From Amoebophrya sp. A120 (taxonomy: Eukaryota > Sar > Dinophyceae > Syndiniales > Amoebophryaceae): DNA of 64,000 nt. The notes under the pieces are model-generated. The model ran no database searches. It saw only the letters and a list, made by a program, of their open reading frames with translations, and was not told the DNA's origin. Of this stretch, positions 46,575-58,873 are shown in pieces. Each line of letters begins with the position of its first letter. The stretch's first letter is position 1. Made by a program: the position numbers and the translations under genes. The stretch lies in contig CAJINV010000008.1 of NCBI GenBank assembly GCA_905178155.1, positions 2,294,001-2,358,000 of the forward strand, in the 5' to 3' direction.

Positions 46575-49500
46575 ATGGGTAACTGCTGTATTGTTGGTGG
46601 AGTAAACAAGGCAACTGCCGTAGTGCCAACCACCACACTGGATGGAAGCGAGCAGAACAGCCCGGTATTTTTGTCATTGATGATGTGATGACATGGACAC
46701 GCTAGACTGCGAAATCGAAAACTGAAGAAACAGTTTCTTCAGTCAGCATTGTTTTGCAATTTGATCATTGCTGTATATGCATAAGCGAATTAAATTTGAA
46801 TTGAGAACATTTCGAATGACTTGATGACTTAGTTAGTATACTAACTTGCAATGAATATCAGGATTCCCCGGCAGGAGCCACGCAGCGTATGGCGAAGTTC
46901 GAGTCCTCAAAGAATGCGCAGAAGAATATCACCCATGGTCTGGCCCAGCAGCTGCACGCGCCAGCAAAAGGGCTCCCCACGACCCGGCCTTCCGACGCGC
47001 GGCAGGACACGAAGGGAAATTTGCTTTTGCACATGGACAACGAAGAGAGTTATTTCCCGAAACAGGTAAACGACGCATCTTCCGGTACCTGCTCGCCTGA
47101 AAATGCCGCAACTACTGCGAATCACTTTGCCGCGCACGACCGATGCACGACGAGCAATGTGCTTGCCACCGCGGCGCGAACAAATGATGTTGAGAAAAAT
47201 GTTCCAGCTGAAAGCGATCACAACTCCGAGAGTGACCACGACCACCAGCCGCTGCTTGACTGCAAGCCCGACCTGATCCCAGGCGAAGAGATGGTGCGGC
47301 AGATGAAGCGAGGCGTCGAAACAAAGACACTGTCCAAGGTGCTGAAACGACTCAAGAGCTCGATCGTAATCTCCAGCACGGACCAAGATCGGTGTGCGGA
47401 TTTTTTGCGCGAGGAAGGTCATCTGCAGCTCGACCAGATGGGACAAAACGAACTACAGGAGATGAACTTTAGTAAGCAGATCAACTTCAACGGCTCGGGT
47501 GAGAAAGACGAGGGTGAAAATGTTGCCTACACCGCTCGCGGGAATGCAACAGCACCCGCAACAGCCGGGGATGAGGTGAGCCGCGACAACTCCAGTTGCA
47601 CTCAGTGGTCGCATGATCAACCACCGGAAGAACGAGGAGCTTGTGTGGGGACGATGGATCATAAGACTGCTCTGCAAAAATCTTTTCCAAAGTTGCAGAC
47701 GACCCAGACCGCCCACTTCGGTACGAGCTCGAGCCGCTTTCTCGGCGGCGAAAATCCAAGTGGTCCAAGTTCTCCTGCGGATGCTGGTGAAAATAATTCC
47801 CAGCACGGCCAAAACCTTGTTGCAGCGCTTCCGAATGCAACTACGACAGTTCCGACAAACCCAACCATCTCTACGCCGCTCGTCCGGGACATTAGCTCGG
47901 AGGCGGACGCGGTGACCCCGCCCAACGGGAGCAATTCCAACGATGCCAAGTTTGCCACAACTTCCAGCAGTGATGACACGAACAGCGAGTATCGGCTGGA
48001 CCGTCACACCAGTCGCAACACGTTCTGGAACGCGCGGACCACGGCAGGAGCTGGCGGTGCCCCGGGCGGGTACAACAACCTTAGCCCCCCACGAAACAGC
48101 ATCAGTCCCTCAATCACCGGCGCGACGGCGGGCACCAGCAGATTCCCGAAAGACTTGACGGGCACGACGAACAACTCCGTGAAAATTTTGAAACTAGAAG
48201 TCGAATCCGACGCGGTCCCGCTCTCCGCAGTCGGTTCCTCCTCGTCAGCGAAACACGACGACAAGATGAACGGCGGAGAATGTTGGGGTACTAACGGAAT
48301 AAATAACACGGCGGGCTGGAGGTCGACGGACGGGCGCAGCGCGAGCATGGCGTCCTCTACGGTTTCGAACGACCTGCTAAAGACCAAGAAGAACATCAGT
48401 AGCCTGGCGTCCTCAAGTGCGACCAGCGTTGCGTCCGGAGCAGGCTGCTCGAGTACAGGAGCGGCGAATGATGTTAACGATGTGCGAACAAACTACATTA
48501 ACGGCAAGGACGAGAAAAAGATGTCGAACATGAATAAACACGACGCTTCTTGGATGTTGTCCGGTGTTGAGGACATGACGAACAACAAGGGTTCATCGGA
48601 CAACGCCAGTTCAGAAGAAAGTCACTTCGCCTTGAGCCGCCAGCGAACGACCAGCAAAGACCGCGCGGATAGTACCAATTTCCACGACGGTGACGATGTG
48701 GACCACTTTCCGGCGCTGGCTTTCACGGTGACAAAGGGCATCAGCGGGGTTTTATGGAGTTCTCAAATGTTACATTCTCAACTTTGGCATGGATTTGTAA
48801 TGCAAGAGTGGCAAAATTGAAAGGGGGAAGATTGCGCCTTTTGCATTACAGGTTTGGCGTAGATTCTCATGCTATCTAGCAAGTCGCGAACTTGTCATGC
48901 GAAGCAGCTTGATCGTGTAGGTATTTATGGCTAATTTGCATGCCAAATCCATGTAACAGTTGAGAATGTAACGTTTGAGAACGCCATAGGTGTCGAAAGT
49001 GGGTTCGAACCAGAGCCAGTCGAACAAGAGCATATTACAGTGAAAAATGCCCCCACCCCCAATGTTGCAATAATTTGTGATGCGAAGTTTCCAAATGAAA
49101 GGCCTCTGTCATGCATGAAAGGAATATGAATCTTTGTGATGCAGATTCTAGGCGTATATAGCATTGCTTGCATGACAAGCGCCGCTCTTGCTGGGATCTT
49201 TTGCAATGCAAATTTTTGCTATTCACGATCGGAAATCTGTGACGCTGATAGACGCAAGAGAGCGAGTGTTTCACTTGGAAAGGTTTGCAATACAAATGCT
49301 CCCAAGTTCGGGGGTGGGGGCATTTTTCACTTTGATAGAGCATCACCTCTGTTTTGAGCCCGGCCAAGTGCTCCGAATGGACCGAGGAATCGAAGGGAAT
49401 CGGAGGAGGTACGTAGTTACTACGAAAAAGGAGATACTTCTTTTGTAGTACATAGCTTTATCTTTATTGCTACACGAAAAGGCGGTGCTGGTACGCTTTA

Positions 49501-49988
49501 TGCGTCTCTAGAAACCGCAACGGGAAAATCGATTTCGACAATCTCCGGGGCTTTACTTGGAAAAATAGCTTTATACGCAATCCTCGTTGTGTACGACGTG
49601 GTGCGCCGATCTCTACAGGGAACGTGTGATAGTGAGAGCTACTACTACACATTAACGGCAACCAGGTCTACCCATCCCAGCCGGGCCGTTCGACAACAGT
49701 CCTGCGCGCGGGAAAATGGCTGCAGCCGCACAGCAGCAGGAACCGCCACAACAAGCGGAAGCCGTGCAGATGGAGATCCAGCAGAAACACGAAACCCTCT
49801 CTCTTTGCCTGAACGCGTGCTACCAGGACGCGATTCGCAACGTCAGCAACCCCAGCACCCCCGTCGAACTGGGCATCTCGACGCCGTTGCAGTCGATGGT
49901 GCCGTTGCAGCAGGTGTCGCTGGCGACGACCTCGAAGGACGTGCTGAGCTCCTGCTACGCGAATGTCTTGCAGACCATGACAAAGTGA
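46575..49988 (+). CDS. Predicted N-myristoylated/palmitoylated protein (MGNCC)
   Basis: Exons inferred: 46575-46664, 46862-48752, 48994-49032, 49343-49408, 49666-49988 (2409 nt, 802 aa). Introns at 46665-46861 and 49409-49665 are GT-AG and the other two are introners. The first exon encodes MGNCCIVGG. Gly2 with adjacent cysteines is the classic pattern for N-myristoylation plus palmitoylation, which tethers proteins to membranes. Most of the protein is Ser/Thr/Asn-rich and disordered. A Lys/Arg helix-like stretch (KTLSKVLKRLKSS) lies near residues 165-180. The last exon looks folded and helical (KHETLSLCLNACYQDAIRNV). The family is unknown. A GT at the stop (AAA|GTGAAG) could lead to a further exon near 50053-50101. 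Confidence 0.65.
48753..48988 (+). mobile_element. Introner, family E
   Basis: Left end TATGGAGTTCTCAAATGTTA; right end TAACGTTTGAGAACGCCATA. Flanks GGTTT and GGTGT (4 of 5). Excision gives GGG GTT TCG AAA in frame. Confidence 0.84.
49033..49337 (+). mobile_element. Introner, family D
   Basis: Left end TATTACAGTGAAAAATGCCC; right end GGGCATTTTTCACTTTGATA. Target duplication GAGCA is exact. Much of the interior is nearly identical to the family D copy at 19093. The exon between it and the previous introner is 39 nt. Confidence 0.9.
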
Positions 49989-50656
49989 AGACGATGGGCG
50001 AGTCGTGGAATAGGCGTTGCCGAGTTTTAAAGTTGATTTTTCAATTTTCCAGTAGAAGGAGAAACAAACACGAGTCAGATGGGTACGTCGATTTTGAGGA
50101 GGTAAGTAATTCTTACGCTAGCTGTACATCGATCAACATCAAGCCGCAGCGCTCATATGTAGCATCGACGGAGTGATCGTCATCGAACGCCGCATTTTTA
50201 AACAGGCAAGCAAGACGAGAAGACTCTGCCCCTTCCGGTCTTATCATGTCATCTTTTCCTAGAAATATAAACAACATGACCGAGGACCGCATGATGCTTT
50301 AGACAAGAGCCGTTTTTTCATCTTCTTGGGCCCGTCTCGTAACGGCAACAGAAACGGCGTTCTGACACCTGACCGCGAACGCCGCTTGAGGCGTCTCGCT
50401 CGAGGGTGGAAGCTTTTGCTGCAGTCTTCATGTGTATGCAAATTACGTTTTTTTTCAACAATGCCTTTCATCTTCTTTTGCCGCTTTCGATTGTTTCCCT
50501 TTCGATTCGTCTCCTGGCAAGGTGAATAGTTGTAGTGCTGCAGTTAAGTAGTTCTCATTCGTTTGAATGATGCTTGTTCTCATATAACTTGTGTTGGCTT
50601 TGGCATGAGCACGAGCACATATGTGTTGTGTAAGATGATAAAAATGCATACAGTTT
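49989..50656. other. Region with possible small exons
   Basis: A frame from 49994 (MGESWNRRCRV..) runs to a strong GTAAGT donor at 50102 and ends KHESDGYVDFEE, which partly resembles an EF-hand loop. It could be an extra exon of the preceding gene or a small gene of its own. No confident model could be built. Confidence 0.3.
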
Positions 50657-51308
50657 ATGTCTGAAATACGAAGCATATTTATGAATGTTTCTTCTCGCAT
50701 ACGTTTCTGTTCACCTTCAGGCTGTTTAGCTAATTTTTCCATAAATAATGAAGATGACGGCATGGGCATGGCGACGACAAGTCAAACTCCACCAGTGTAT
50801 AATTTTTCGAAAATGGCAAAGATTCGGACAACACTTTACAGACCGCAAAATTTAGTGTGTGTAGATCCGTGCATAGCTAGATTCAAAAGATCGTCTGAAC
50901 TGTATATTGGAGACAAGAAGGTATTTAATTGGTTCTCGCGCACTGTTTCTGTTGGTCGCCGCTACGGCCAATGTCTGTGTTTTGTTTGAGTCATGATCTC
51001 ATCGGAACTCAAATTGTGTTCAGGAAGGGCACTTTAGTTCCGTTATTCTTGCCATGGAAATGGAATGGAAAGAGGGAAGTATTGTCGATGTTCGCGAGGT
51101 GCGAGGCTGCAAAAAGACGACAAGCAAAACCGTGAGTCGTGTGTAGTGAGCGGATGAGCTTCCAATATTACTTGCAATTCTTGCCGTGCTTCATCATGAA
51201 AATATCCATCGAGCCGCAAGTGTCGGATCAGCTTCCCAACAAGACCACAAGGACAAGGCATGGTACGGAATAACAGCAGCTCCATCGTGTTTCGTGTTTT
51301 TGCTCTAA
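50657..51308 (+). CDS. Weak gene model, unknown product
   Basis: Two exons join cleanly by a GT-AG intron: 50657-50920 and 51024-51131 (ending GDKK, then EGHFSSVILAMEMEWKEG). The second exon ends at a strong GTGAGT donor. A continuing in-phase frame starts at 51159 and runs to a TAA at 51306-51308, but that would need a 27-nt intron, which is implausibly short. The 3' end is therefore unsettled. The last part encodes AWYGITAAPS, and the same DNA recurs inverted at 58660-58692. No family was recognised. Confidence 0.35.
51257..51289 (+). repeat. 33-bp inverted repeat, left copy
   Basis: Begins GGCATGGTACGGAATAACAG. It is perfectly repeated in reverse complement at 58660-58692, bracketing the 7.4-kb repeat block. 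Confidence 0.88.
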
Positions 51309-51412
51309 AAGGAATTGAAAAAGTAACGACAGAAGAGCCTAAAGGAATCTCATTTAGAGCAACGCACTACATAAAATGGCAGACACTTGACACACATAAA
51401 GAGGAGGCTGTT

Positions 51413-51880
51413 GGTCTCCGGTCCTCGGTCCTCACTCCATCACGAGGCAATATATGAGGAGATAAGAAGGGAGAAGCACCAGACACATAAGAAGGAGGTT
51501 GTTGGTCTCCGGTCCTCGGTCCTCATTCCATCACGAGGTAATATATGAGGAGATAAGAAGGGAGAAACATCAGTCACATAAGAAGGAGGCTGGTGGTCTC
51601 CGGTCCTCGGTCCTCACTCCATCGCGAGGTAATATATGACGCGATAAGAAGGTAGAAGCGCCAGACACATAAGAAGGAGGGCGTTGGTCTCCGGTCCTCG
51701 GTCCCCACTTCGTCGCGAGGTAATATATGACGAGATAAGAAGGCAAAAGCGCCAGACACATAAGAAGGAGGCCGATGGTCTCCGGTCCTCGGGCCTCAGT
51801 TCATCTGGGGGCAATTAATACGCGACGGGCCAAGAAGGTAGAAACAACAGACACATACGAGGGAGGTTTGTGGCCTCCGG
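51413..51880 (+). repeat. 91-bp tandem array, left arm of X
   Basis: GGTCTCCGGTCCTCGG recurs at 51413, 51504, 51595, 51686 and 51777, an exact 91-bp period, with a degenerate sixth unit near 51868. Confidence 0.93.
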
Positions 51881-54729
51881 TCCCGGTAGCCGGCCCGCCG
51901 GTGTTGCTAGTACCTCCCTCGCAAAGTGCTGGCCCGCTGCAGCGATTCACAGCACATCTACAGACTCCGCGAGCCGCTGTGCTGCCGTCCCAGACGCGGG
52001 CCGACTGGCGTTCCCACTTTTGCGCCGGCGCATGTGGCTCCGAAGCCGATGCCGCTGTGTCTGAGAAGTCGACTTCCATCCGCTCTGCTATTATAGTACA
52101 GCTACAGCGCCCGGATACAGCTCGTTTTGCGCGCCCAGAGATCTTTCTCGACCGACGGCGCGATCATGCCGAGCTCGCGCCGCTTCTCCTCTGATGGCGT
52201 TGGTTCCCCCTCCGCTGCCACCTTCAGGGCCCTCGCGAGGGGTAGTCAACTGCCCACCGCCGGGCCGGATGGGAAAACGAAAAAAAAACGCGCCGGCCTC
52301 TTTCGGCACCCCCCCCCGGGGGACCTCGTGCGCAACGACATCCATGCCGCCGCTGACGAAAGCCGGTCCGTGTAGCTGAAAACTGCTTGCTTCGCCCCCC
52401 TTTCGGCTGCGCTGCTAGCGTTGCTAATGTGGTCCCTGGTTGTGCACCGTCTGGCCAGCGGCGGGCGGCCCGTTGGTACGGCACCACCTTCCGCCGATGT
52501 TGGTTGGCCTTGGTTGGTGGGGCCATCCAACAGCATGCAGGCAAATACCCTTCGGGCCCGGCAGGCTTGTCAGCGCGCGAGCCCATTTGGCCGGACTGTG
52601 TTGCGTTCTTAGTGTAAGAAAGAGCTGAAATCTTACAAAATGGCCCAAAGTTTGCGCGCTGGAACGAAGCGAAGGGGGTGGCGTTCTCTTACGAAAAAAG
52701 GCTGCATTTTGCCAGTCAGTAGCCCGCGCGCATATAGATACGCCATCACTCACGTGGAGCAAGTAGCCGCACATCCTTGATGACATCGATCCAGTAGCGA
52801 CACAGACGCGCAGCAACTGCAGCGCCAGGGTCTCCTCCTGTGAAATCACAGCACCGCGCGACCCGCAGCGAGTGCGTGGGTTGGCCGTTGGCGAGCATTT
52901 CTGCGGCCCCGCAAAAAGCAAAAGGTGGCGAAGCAAGGCGATGCTGATACTCGTGTCGTTGCACGCGAGGGAACTTACCTGCCTGCCGCCTGCCTCCGTA
53001 GCTTGCAGGAAATCTCCGGAGCGTTGTAGGCCGCCGCTTGCTGGAAAAAAACCTGCCGCATTTTGATGATGATGGCGCTGCGCTCGGGCTACGGCACACG
53101 GGCGCACGCTTTTGGACAGGTTTTCCCCGCGCGGCACTAGGTATTTATAGGCGCGCCGACTTTCGGAAACTCCTTCCACATTCAAATGCGCGCGCAGTTT
53201 CTTCGTGTAAAAGTACACCAAGGACCGAACTCAAAAGACATCGCCGGCCTTCTCAGCCGGTCGGTGACCGATATACGCGAGCGCCGTTGGCCGACATCTG
53301 CGCGGCGCGCCCGAGTTTCTTTGTGACATGAGTGGCAAGAGAGATCTTCTCTTGCTCGACATATGTACACCAGCACCATCATCACACACCGGCGACGATG
53401 GTGGCACAAGAAGGCGTCCAAATGGAACTGCCCACCTCGGTCGGCTCCGTCGCGTCAAACTCAAAACGGCGAGAAATCGCCGCACACCGCCACGCTCTTT
53501 GATCCGGGGCTGTGCTTCGCACGTAGTCGCTTCACTTCGCCCACTCTTTCGCTCAGAGTCGCCTCGCCTCACTTCTACGCTTTAGCCAGTGTCGGTTTGG
53601 GAAAGCTTGCCCGGCAAGTGAAGCCGACTAGTGACGCTGTCTCGCGCGCGTCCTCTGCTTCGTTCCGTCGCGTCAAAACAGCGAGGGACCAACTTGGCCG
53701 AGAGTTCGACTGCGAGCGCTGCGGAAAGACATCAGGCAGGCGAGTAGGGCAGTGCCCGACTCGCTTGCTACCCACTTAGACTCGCTGTCTCCCACTCCTT
53801 CGCACATAGTCGCGGCCTTTGTTCCTGGGCTGTTCTTCGCACATAGTCAGTCCGTTTCGCTCTCTCACTCGATCGCACGTAGTCACTTCGCTCCACTTCT
53901 ACGCTTTTCTTTGCCAGTGTCGGCGGAGTAGAAATGAAAAGGGGCCACCTCGGAAGCAGTCTACTAGTCAACAACTTGGGAGGAGATATACTTTCGCCCT
54001 GACATCCGCGTCCACAATTCCGCCGCCTCCGATCGTGCGCGTTCTGATGATGATGCGCCGAGCTGTGAGGTCTGGGCTGTAAGTGAGTCTATCAGCTTCC
54101 CTGTCCTGCTTTGGTTTTGGGAAATGAAAAAAAACCGGCCTGCGTGGTGGATGAAAGTCGTAGAATAAGAAAACGGATCTGGATGCATTTGAAGGCGGTG
54201 CTGATCTTCTGCGCCGAATTGGTCTGAAGTGGGTGCGTTGATCTTCTCACTATCTCAATCTGTGTCATATTGGAGCAAGTAGCGGACTTTCTGTAAAGGA
54301 TGGGAGCGCTCCGCTCTGCACATTGCAGAAAGCCGAGAAGTAAACTGCAATCCGCCAACGTGATCCCTCGTATTATCTTGCTCGACGGCATTGCTCAAAC
54401 CGCGACAGCTCGGCCCTTTCGCTTCGTAAGAGCCGTAGTAAAGCTCGCAGGGTGCTGCTGCTGCTGAAGCAGGAGCCTGATACTTGACAAGCCCAGAAGA
54501 ATACTGCCACGGAAGACAAATGGCCGATCGCCTGGCTTGGATAGCTTTCTCGCTTTTTTTCTCTCGTGCCTGGGCATGGCGTCAAATGTTCAAGGCCCAT
54601 TGCTTTCATCTCCATCCATTTGGATAACTCTAGAGACCGGACCTCGCCCGTTATGCCGTGTGGCCTGCTTCTGATTCTTAACTTGATTTAATTATCGGGA
54701 TCGTCAAAGCTGTGACGACGGTGCCACTT

Positions 54730-55035
54730 TTAAACTTCCCGATCTGCTCGCTTGGGAAGGACCTCAGAACCAACGCGATTGCGGTTGATTTCCTCCGCGG
54801 TGCTCTTCTGGCTGCTACTACCGTAGCGCTGCAGATCCTCAAAAATGACCTTCGAGAGCGCTCTTGATTGACTGCTGCCACTGTTGCGGCACTCCTGCTG
54901 TTTTGAAGAGGAGCGAGGTGCCATATTGGGGTGGTGTTGATGATCTGCCTGCGATTTCGTAGGAGGAGCAACGCTGGGCCGAGTGTGCCGCCGGAGGATC
55001 GCAGGGGCCCTAGCTTTATCGAGTGCGTTCGCCAT
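54730..55035 (-). CDS. Possible reverse-strand ORF inside element X
   Basis: A 101-residue frame starting MANALDKARAPAILRRHTRP, rich in Ser, Gln and Arg. It is the only frame within the element with protein-like composition. No family was recognised and it may be chance. Confidence 0.2.
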   Translation of the reverse strand: MANALDKARAPAILRRHTRPSVAPPTKSQADHQHHPNMAPRSSSKQQECRNSGSSQSRALSKVIFEDLQRYGSSSQKSTAEEINRNRVGSEVLPKRADREV

Positions 55036-55244
55036 AGAGAATCGGGCGGCTTTTCGCAGCGACAGCTCAGAGCACCTCCATCGCCTTCAACGGTGCTACA
55101 GCTCTGAAGAAGAAAAAGGGCGCGCGCGCCTGAATTCTTCCAATGGCGGCCGACATGGCCCCAGCGACTTGCTCCTCCAGAACTGTAACTGGCGAGCGAA
55201 AAAATAACAAAAAACACACGAAAAAGCTCCGCACTTTCGCGGGC

Positions 55245-55835
55245 GTCCGGACCGAGGACCGGAGGCCAACAGACTCCCGCTCATGTGTGTCCCCCTTCTC
55301 CTTTCTTCTCTCTTTATATATTGCCTCGCGAGGGACTGGGGGCCGAGGATGGGAGACCAACAAGCCCCCTCCTATGTGTCTGGGCTTTCTGCCTTCTTAT
55401 CTCGTCAGCCATTACCTTGCGAGGGACTGAGGACCGAGGACCGGAGACCAAGAAACCCCCTTTCATGTGTCTCAGCTTTCTACCTTCTTATCTCGTCAGA
55501 TATTACCTTGCGAGGGACTGAGGACCGAGGACCGGAGACCAAGAAACCCCCTATCATGTGTCTCAGCTTTCTACCTTCTTATCTCGTCAGGTATTACCTT
55601 GCGAGGGACTGAGGACCGAGGACCGGAAACCAAGAAACCCCCTTTCATGTGTCTCAGCTTTCTACCTTCTTATCTCGTCATGTATTACCATGCGAGGGAC
55701 TGAGGACCGAGGACCGGAGACCAAGAAACTCCCTTTCATGTGTCTCAGTTTTCGACCTTCTTAGCTCTTCAAGTATTCCCTTGTGAGCGACTGAGGACCG
55801 AGGACCGGAGACCAAGAAGGCCCCTCTCATGAGTT
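55245..55835 (-). repeat. 91-bp tandem array, right arm of X
   Basis: CCGGAGACC-type units at 55259 (variant), 55350 (variant), 55441, 55532, 55623, 55714 and 55805, again with a 91-bp period. The sequence is the reverse complement of the left arm unit. Confidence 0.93.
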
Positions 55836-56102
55836 GCGAGGAAGGTTCTTCCTTTTGCGGAAGTTGAGCGGTTGAGTGTTGTTTGTTGTTGTTGGCACGA
55901 GCCCAAATAAGCAGCATTCCAAGCGAAACACCTACCATTTTTTCACCTGGAACAAGTGCAACGACTTGGATTCCCATCGTGATCTGGTTAGTAGGTGGAT
56001 CCCTTCGGAACACAGAAAATAGAAGAAAGGGATAGCATGAGAGGCGTCTTGGGTGTGTGTGTGTGTGTTGTGTAAAGTGTGGAGGAAGTTGGCTTCCTTG
56101 CT

Positions 56103-56382
56103 TGAATTGCGAAACGCGAAAAGCGAAAAAAATACAAAGCCGACCCATAACAGAACTCATATAGTAAGCAAAGAGAAGGGGGAGGCGGCTGCCGAAATGC
56201 GAAACACGGAAAACAAAAAGAGCCCCAAGACAATGAATATAGTAAGCAGAGAAAAAGCGGAAGCGACCCACGAAAAGCGAAGCGCGAAACGCGAAGAAAG
56301 CGACCGGGGAAATAATTAGCAGAAGAGATAAAGAGAAGCGAAAGCCGCCCCCGAAATGCGAAACGCGAAAAGCGAGCCCAGC
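56103..56382 (+). repeat. Tandem array, left arm of Y
   Basis: Units marked by GCGAAACGCG-type sequence at 56109, 56199, 56283 and 56359, spaced 76-90 bp. Confidence 0.82.
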
Positions 56383-58154
56383 CATTTGGCTTTGTTCCGC
56401 CTTTTTTTCCATCACAACGAACCCCCCTCCTTGCTTTTTGAATGAATGGCATGCACGCAGCCCCTCCGGAATGAATGAATGGCCACAACGAGCCCCCCTC
56501 CTGAATGGTATGCACACAGCCCCGCGCGGTTTTCTTCAATAGCGTGCGACGCGACCGATCTTGGCGAAGCTCCGCATTGCATACGTTGCGCAGCTAGTTT
56601 GCAAAGGAAAGCGAAAGGGGAGGCGTCCGGGTCGTGGAGGCCTGGGCCCCGAGGGCGTTTTTGCTTGCTCGGTCTCAATATTGTCGCGAGGGATGTTGCC
56701 CGCCCGTGCGCCCGCAGCAGATCGGCGCGGCCCCCGCCCGCGAGGGGCTGCGCCGTCATCAGCAGAGCCAGTCTAGCAACATAACGCAAGCTAACAACTA
56801 ACAAGCGCCGGGCCGGCGCGATCTTCGACAGGACAGGATACACCGAAAGGGCGCGCGCACTACAAACATGCCGCGCGCACTACAAACGCGCGCGCATGCG
56901 GGGGGTCTGGGGCGTCCGGGGGCCGGTGTCGCGCCTTTCTCCAGGGTGGCGCCGCGCGCCCATGTGGGAGGAGGGCCCCGCATCCGGCCGGAGCAGATCG
57001 GCGGCTGGATGGCAGCAAGCCCCACTCGGCAAATCCAGGCTGGCCAGTGCGGACCGCCGGCGCGACCGCGAGCGCTTTCAGGGGCCGCATTTTGCTCCGC
57101 GGGCGGATTCTCGCTGAGAGAAGGGCTAGGCCTGTTGCCATGGGCAAGCACTTTGCAACGCCATCGCTTTCGAGCACGATGGCGCTCCGGGATTTGCGTT
57201 GCATGCTTCTACCGATGAGAGGCCTGCGCTTTTTTCTTCGAACCACGAGAGGACTTTCTCGTCAGTAATCCGCTTGCGCTTTTGGATGGATGGGCTTGCT
57301 GCGGTGAACAGGGTCGCCTCCTTCTCGTCATTAATTTTTTGCGCGCAATGAATCGCGTGGCTTTGTTTGCATTTGCTTCCATTGGTGAAGAAAAATGCGC
57401 GCGCTTTCATTCTCGAGCCACGACCGAGCTGCCAGCCTGATTCACTTCGCCGGCGCTATTAGGTGGAATTTGTTGCGATGGCCCTCGTCTTCTCGCGAAA
57501 CCCTCGCAACTTTGTGCTGCCGCCCGCGCCTCGAACACGGTGGGAGGCTTGGCGCCGGCGGCCCTCAGGGGCGCCCATCGCTGCGCTCTGCTACATTGGT
57601 GCGCCCGCCGGGAAGTTTCTCGCGATATTCATCTCGCCACGCACACACACAAACAGAAGCGCCCCCAGGCGAATGCCCAGCGTTTTCGTTTCGGGCCTAC
57701 GCAACAGGGTGCCAACCCCGCCAGAGGCTGCGGCTGGTGCGACCGACCAAGGGCCCGCCGCGCCATTTGGCGCGGCATGGGCCAAGCGCTGCGACGGACT
57801 GGGATCCATGCCTCCGCTTTCCGCGCGCCCCCCGCCGGCCCCGGCCTCTCGCCCGGCCAAAACAAAGACAGACGGGCGGGACGGTGGTCCGCGTCGATCT
57901 GTTGCGCTTGGGCGCACGGGCGAGCCGCGTGCCTAGCGACAATGCCAAGACCAAGAGCCAACCCCTCCGGGCCCCCGGCCTCCTAGAACTGGACGCGCCC
58001 CCATGCGCATTCAAACTATCACTAGCCCCGCAGGATATTCAGTGTGGGGGTCGCGGATGTCGCTAGTGCGGAAGGGGAGGAGGGACAACGCCGGAGGCGG
58101 CGCCGAGCGTCGCCAATGTCTCCACTTAGTAAGAGGCGAAGGGCCTGCCTTCTT

Positions 58155-58530
58155 TCCTCGCCGCTTTTCGCGTTTCGCATTTCGGAGGCGCTGTCGCTTT
58201 CTCTCTTCTTACTCTACTCATTATCAGGGAGCCCACCCCTGTCGCTTTGTTTTTTTTCGTGCTTCGCATTTCGGAGGCGCTTCCGCTGTCTCTCTTCCTA
58301 CCCTACTGAGCAGCCACGGCCCCCCTTTGGCTTTTCGCGTTTCGCATTTCGGAGCCGCTTCCGCTCTCTCTCTTCCTACTCTATTAATTGCCCACGGCTC
58401 CCCTTTGGTTTTTCGCGTTTCGCATTTCGGAGGCGCTTCCGCTGTCTCTCTCTTCTTACTCTCCTAGTTCTCTATTGCCCTCCTTTGGTTTTTCGCTTTT
58501 CGCGTTTCGCATTTCGGAAGCGCTTCCGTT
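58155..58530 (-). repeat. Tandem array, right arm of Y
   Basis: TTTCGCATTTCGG-type marker at 58173, 58262, 58340, 58418 and 58505, spaced 78-89 bp, the reverse complement of the left arm unit. Confidence 0.85.
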
Positions 58531-58873
58531 TTCTCTATAGTTAACTTGACAGATCTGCAATCTCTTTTAGGAAATTAGGCGAATCACAGCGGTGCTCTGC
58601 TTATTTGGGCTCCTCCCTTGTTGTTGCAGTTCTTGCTCAAGTAGAGAAAAAACGCCAATCACGATGGAGCTGCTGTTATTCCGTACCATGCCAAGGACAA
58701 GAAGGTTTGAAAAAAGTAAACGGTTTTGTGCACACGCCAGACTTCAGTTGAAAGTACGCTTTGCATGCTTCGTCCATGCCATCACGCCGATGACCACTTT
58801 TCCCTTCCAGCCTGTTAAGTCTGTCTAAGTATGGAAAGTATATTAATCGCAATATAGAAAAACAATATTCGGC
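58531..58873. other. Spacer before the phosphatase gene
   Basis: Holds the right copy of the 33-bp inverted repeat and otherwise no gene supported by more than an open frame. It presumably includes the phosphatase promoter. Confidence 0.45.
58660..58692 (-). repeat. 33-bp inverted repeat, right copy
   Basis: Reverse complement of 51257-51289. Similarity continues weakly for about 12 more bases on one side. On the minus strand it would encode the same AWYGITAAPS peptide as the weak gene model at 51.2 kb. Confidence 0.88.

Larger units (their letters stand above)
51377..55840. mobile_element. Foldback-like element X
   Basis: Two 91-bp tandem arrays in opposite orientation enclose about 3.4 kb of GC-rich DNA with no recognised transposase. 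Inverted ends built of tandem subrepeats are the hallmark of foldback-type elements. Exact boundaries and target duplication were not determined. Confidence 0.55.
56100..58530. mobile_element. Foldback-like element Y
   Basis: A second element with tandem arrays at both ends in opposite orientation, adjacent to X but unrelated in unit sequence. The GC-rich interior (56390-58150) contains no recognised gene; long frames there lack family features. Confidence 0.5.

Noticed and set aside
51132-51158. 27-nt GT-AG intron in the weak gene model
   Set aside because: In phase, but too short to be credible without transcript evidence.
51413-51880. CRISPR array
   Set aside because: The repeats are contiguous 91-bp units without unique spacers, in a eukaryotic context, with an inverted partner array.
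52424-53221. 265-codon reverse frame in element X as a transposase
   Set aside because: No DDE, HTH, zinc-finger or reverse transcriptase motifs. The composition looks like a GC-rich chance frame.
57395-58066. 223-codon forward frame in element Y
   Set aside because: Arg/Pro/Ala-rich chance frame in GC-rich DNA, with overlapping frames of similar length on both strands.
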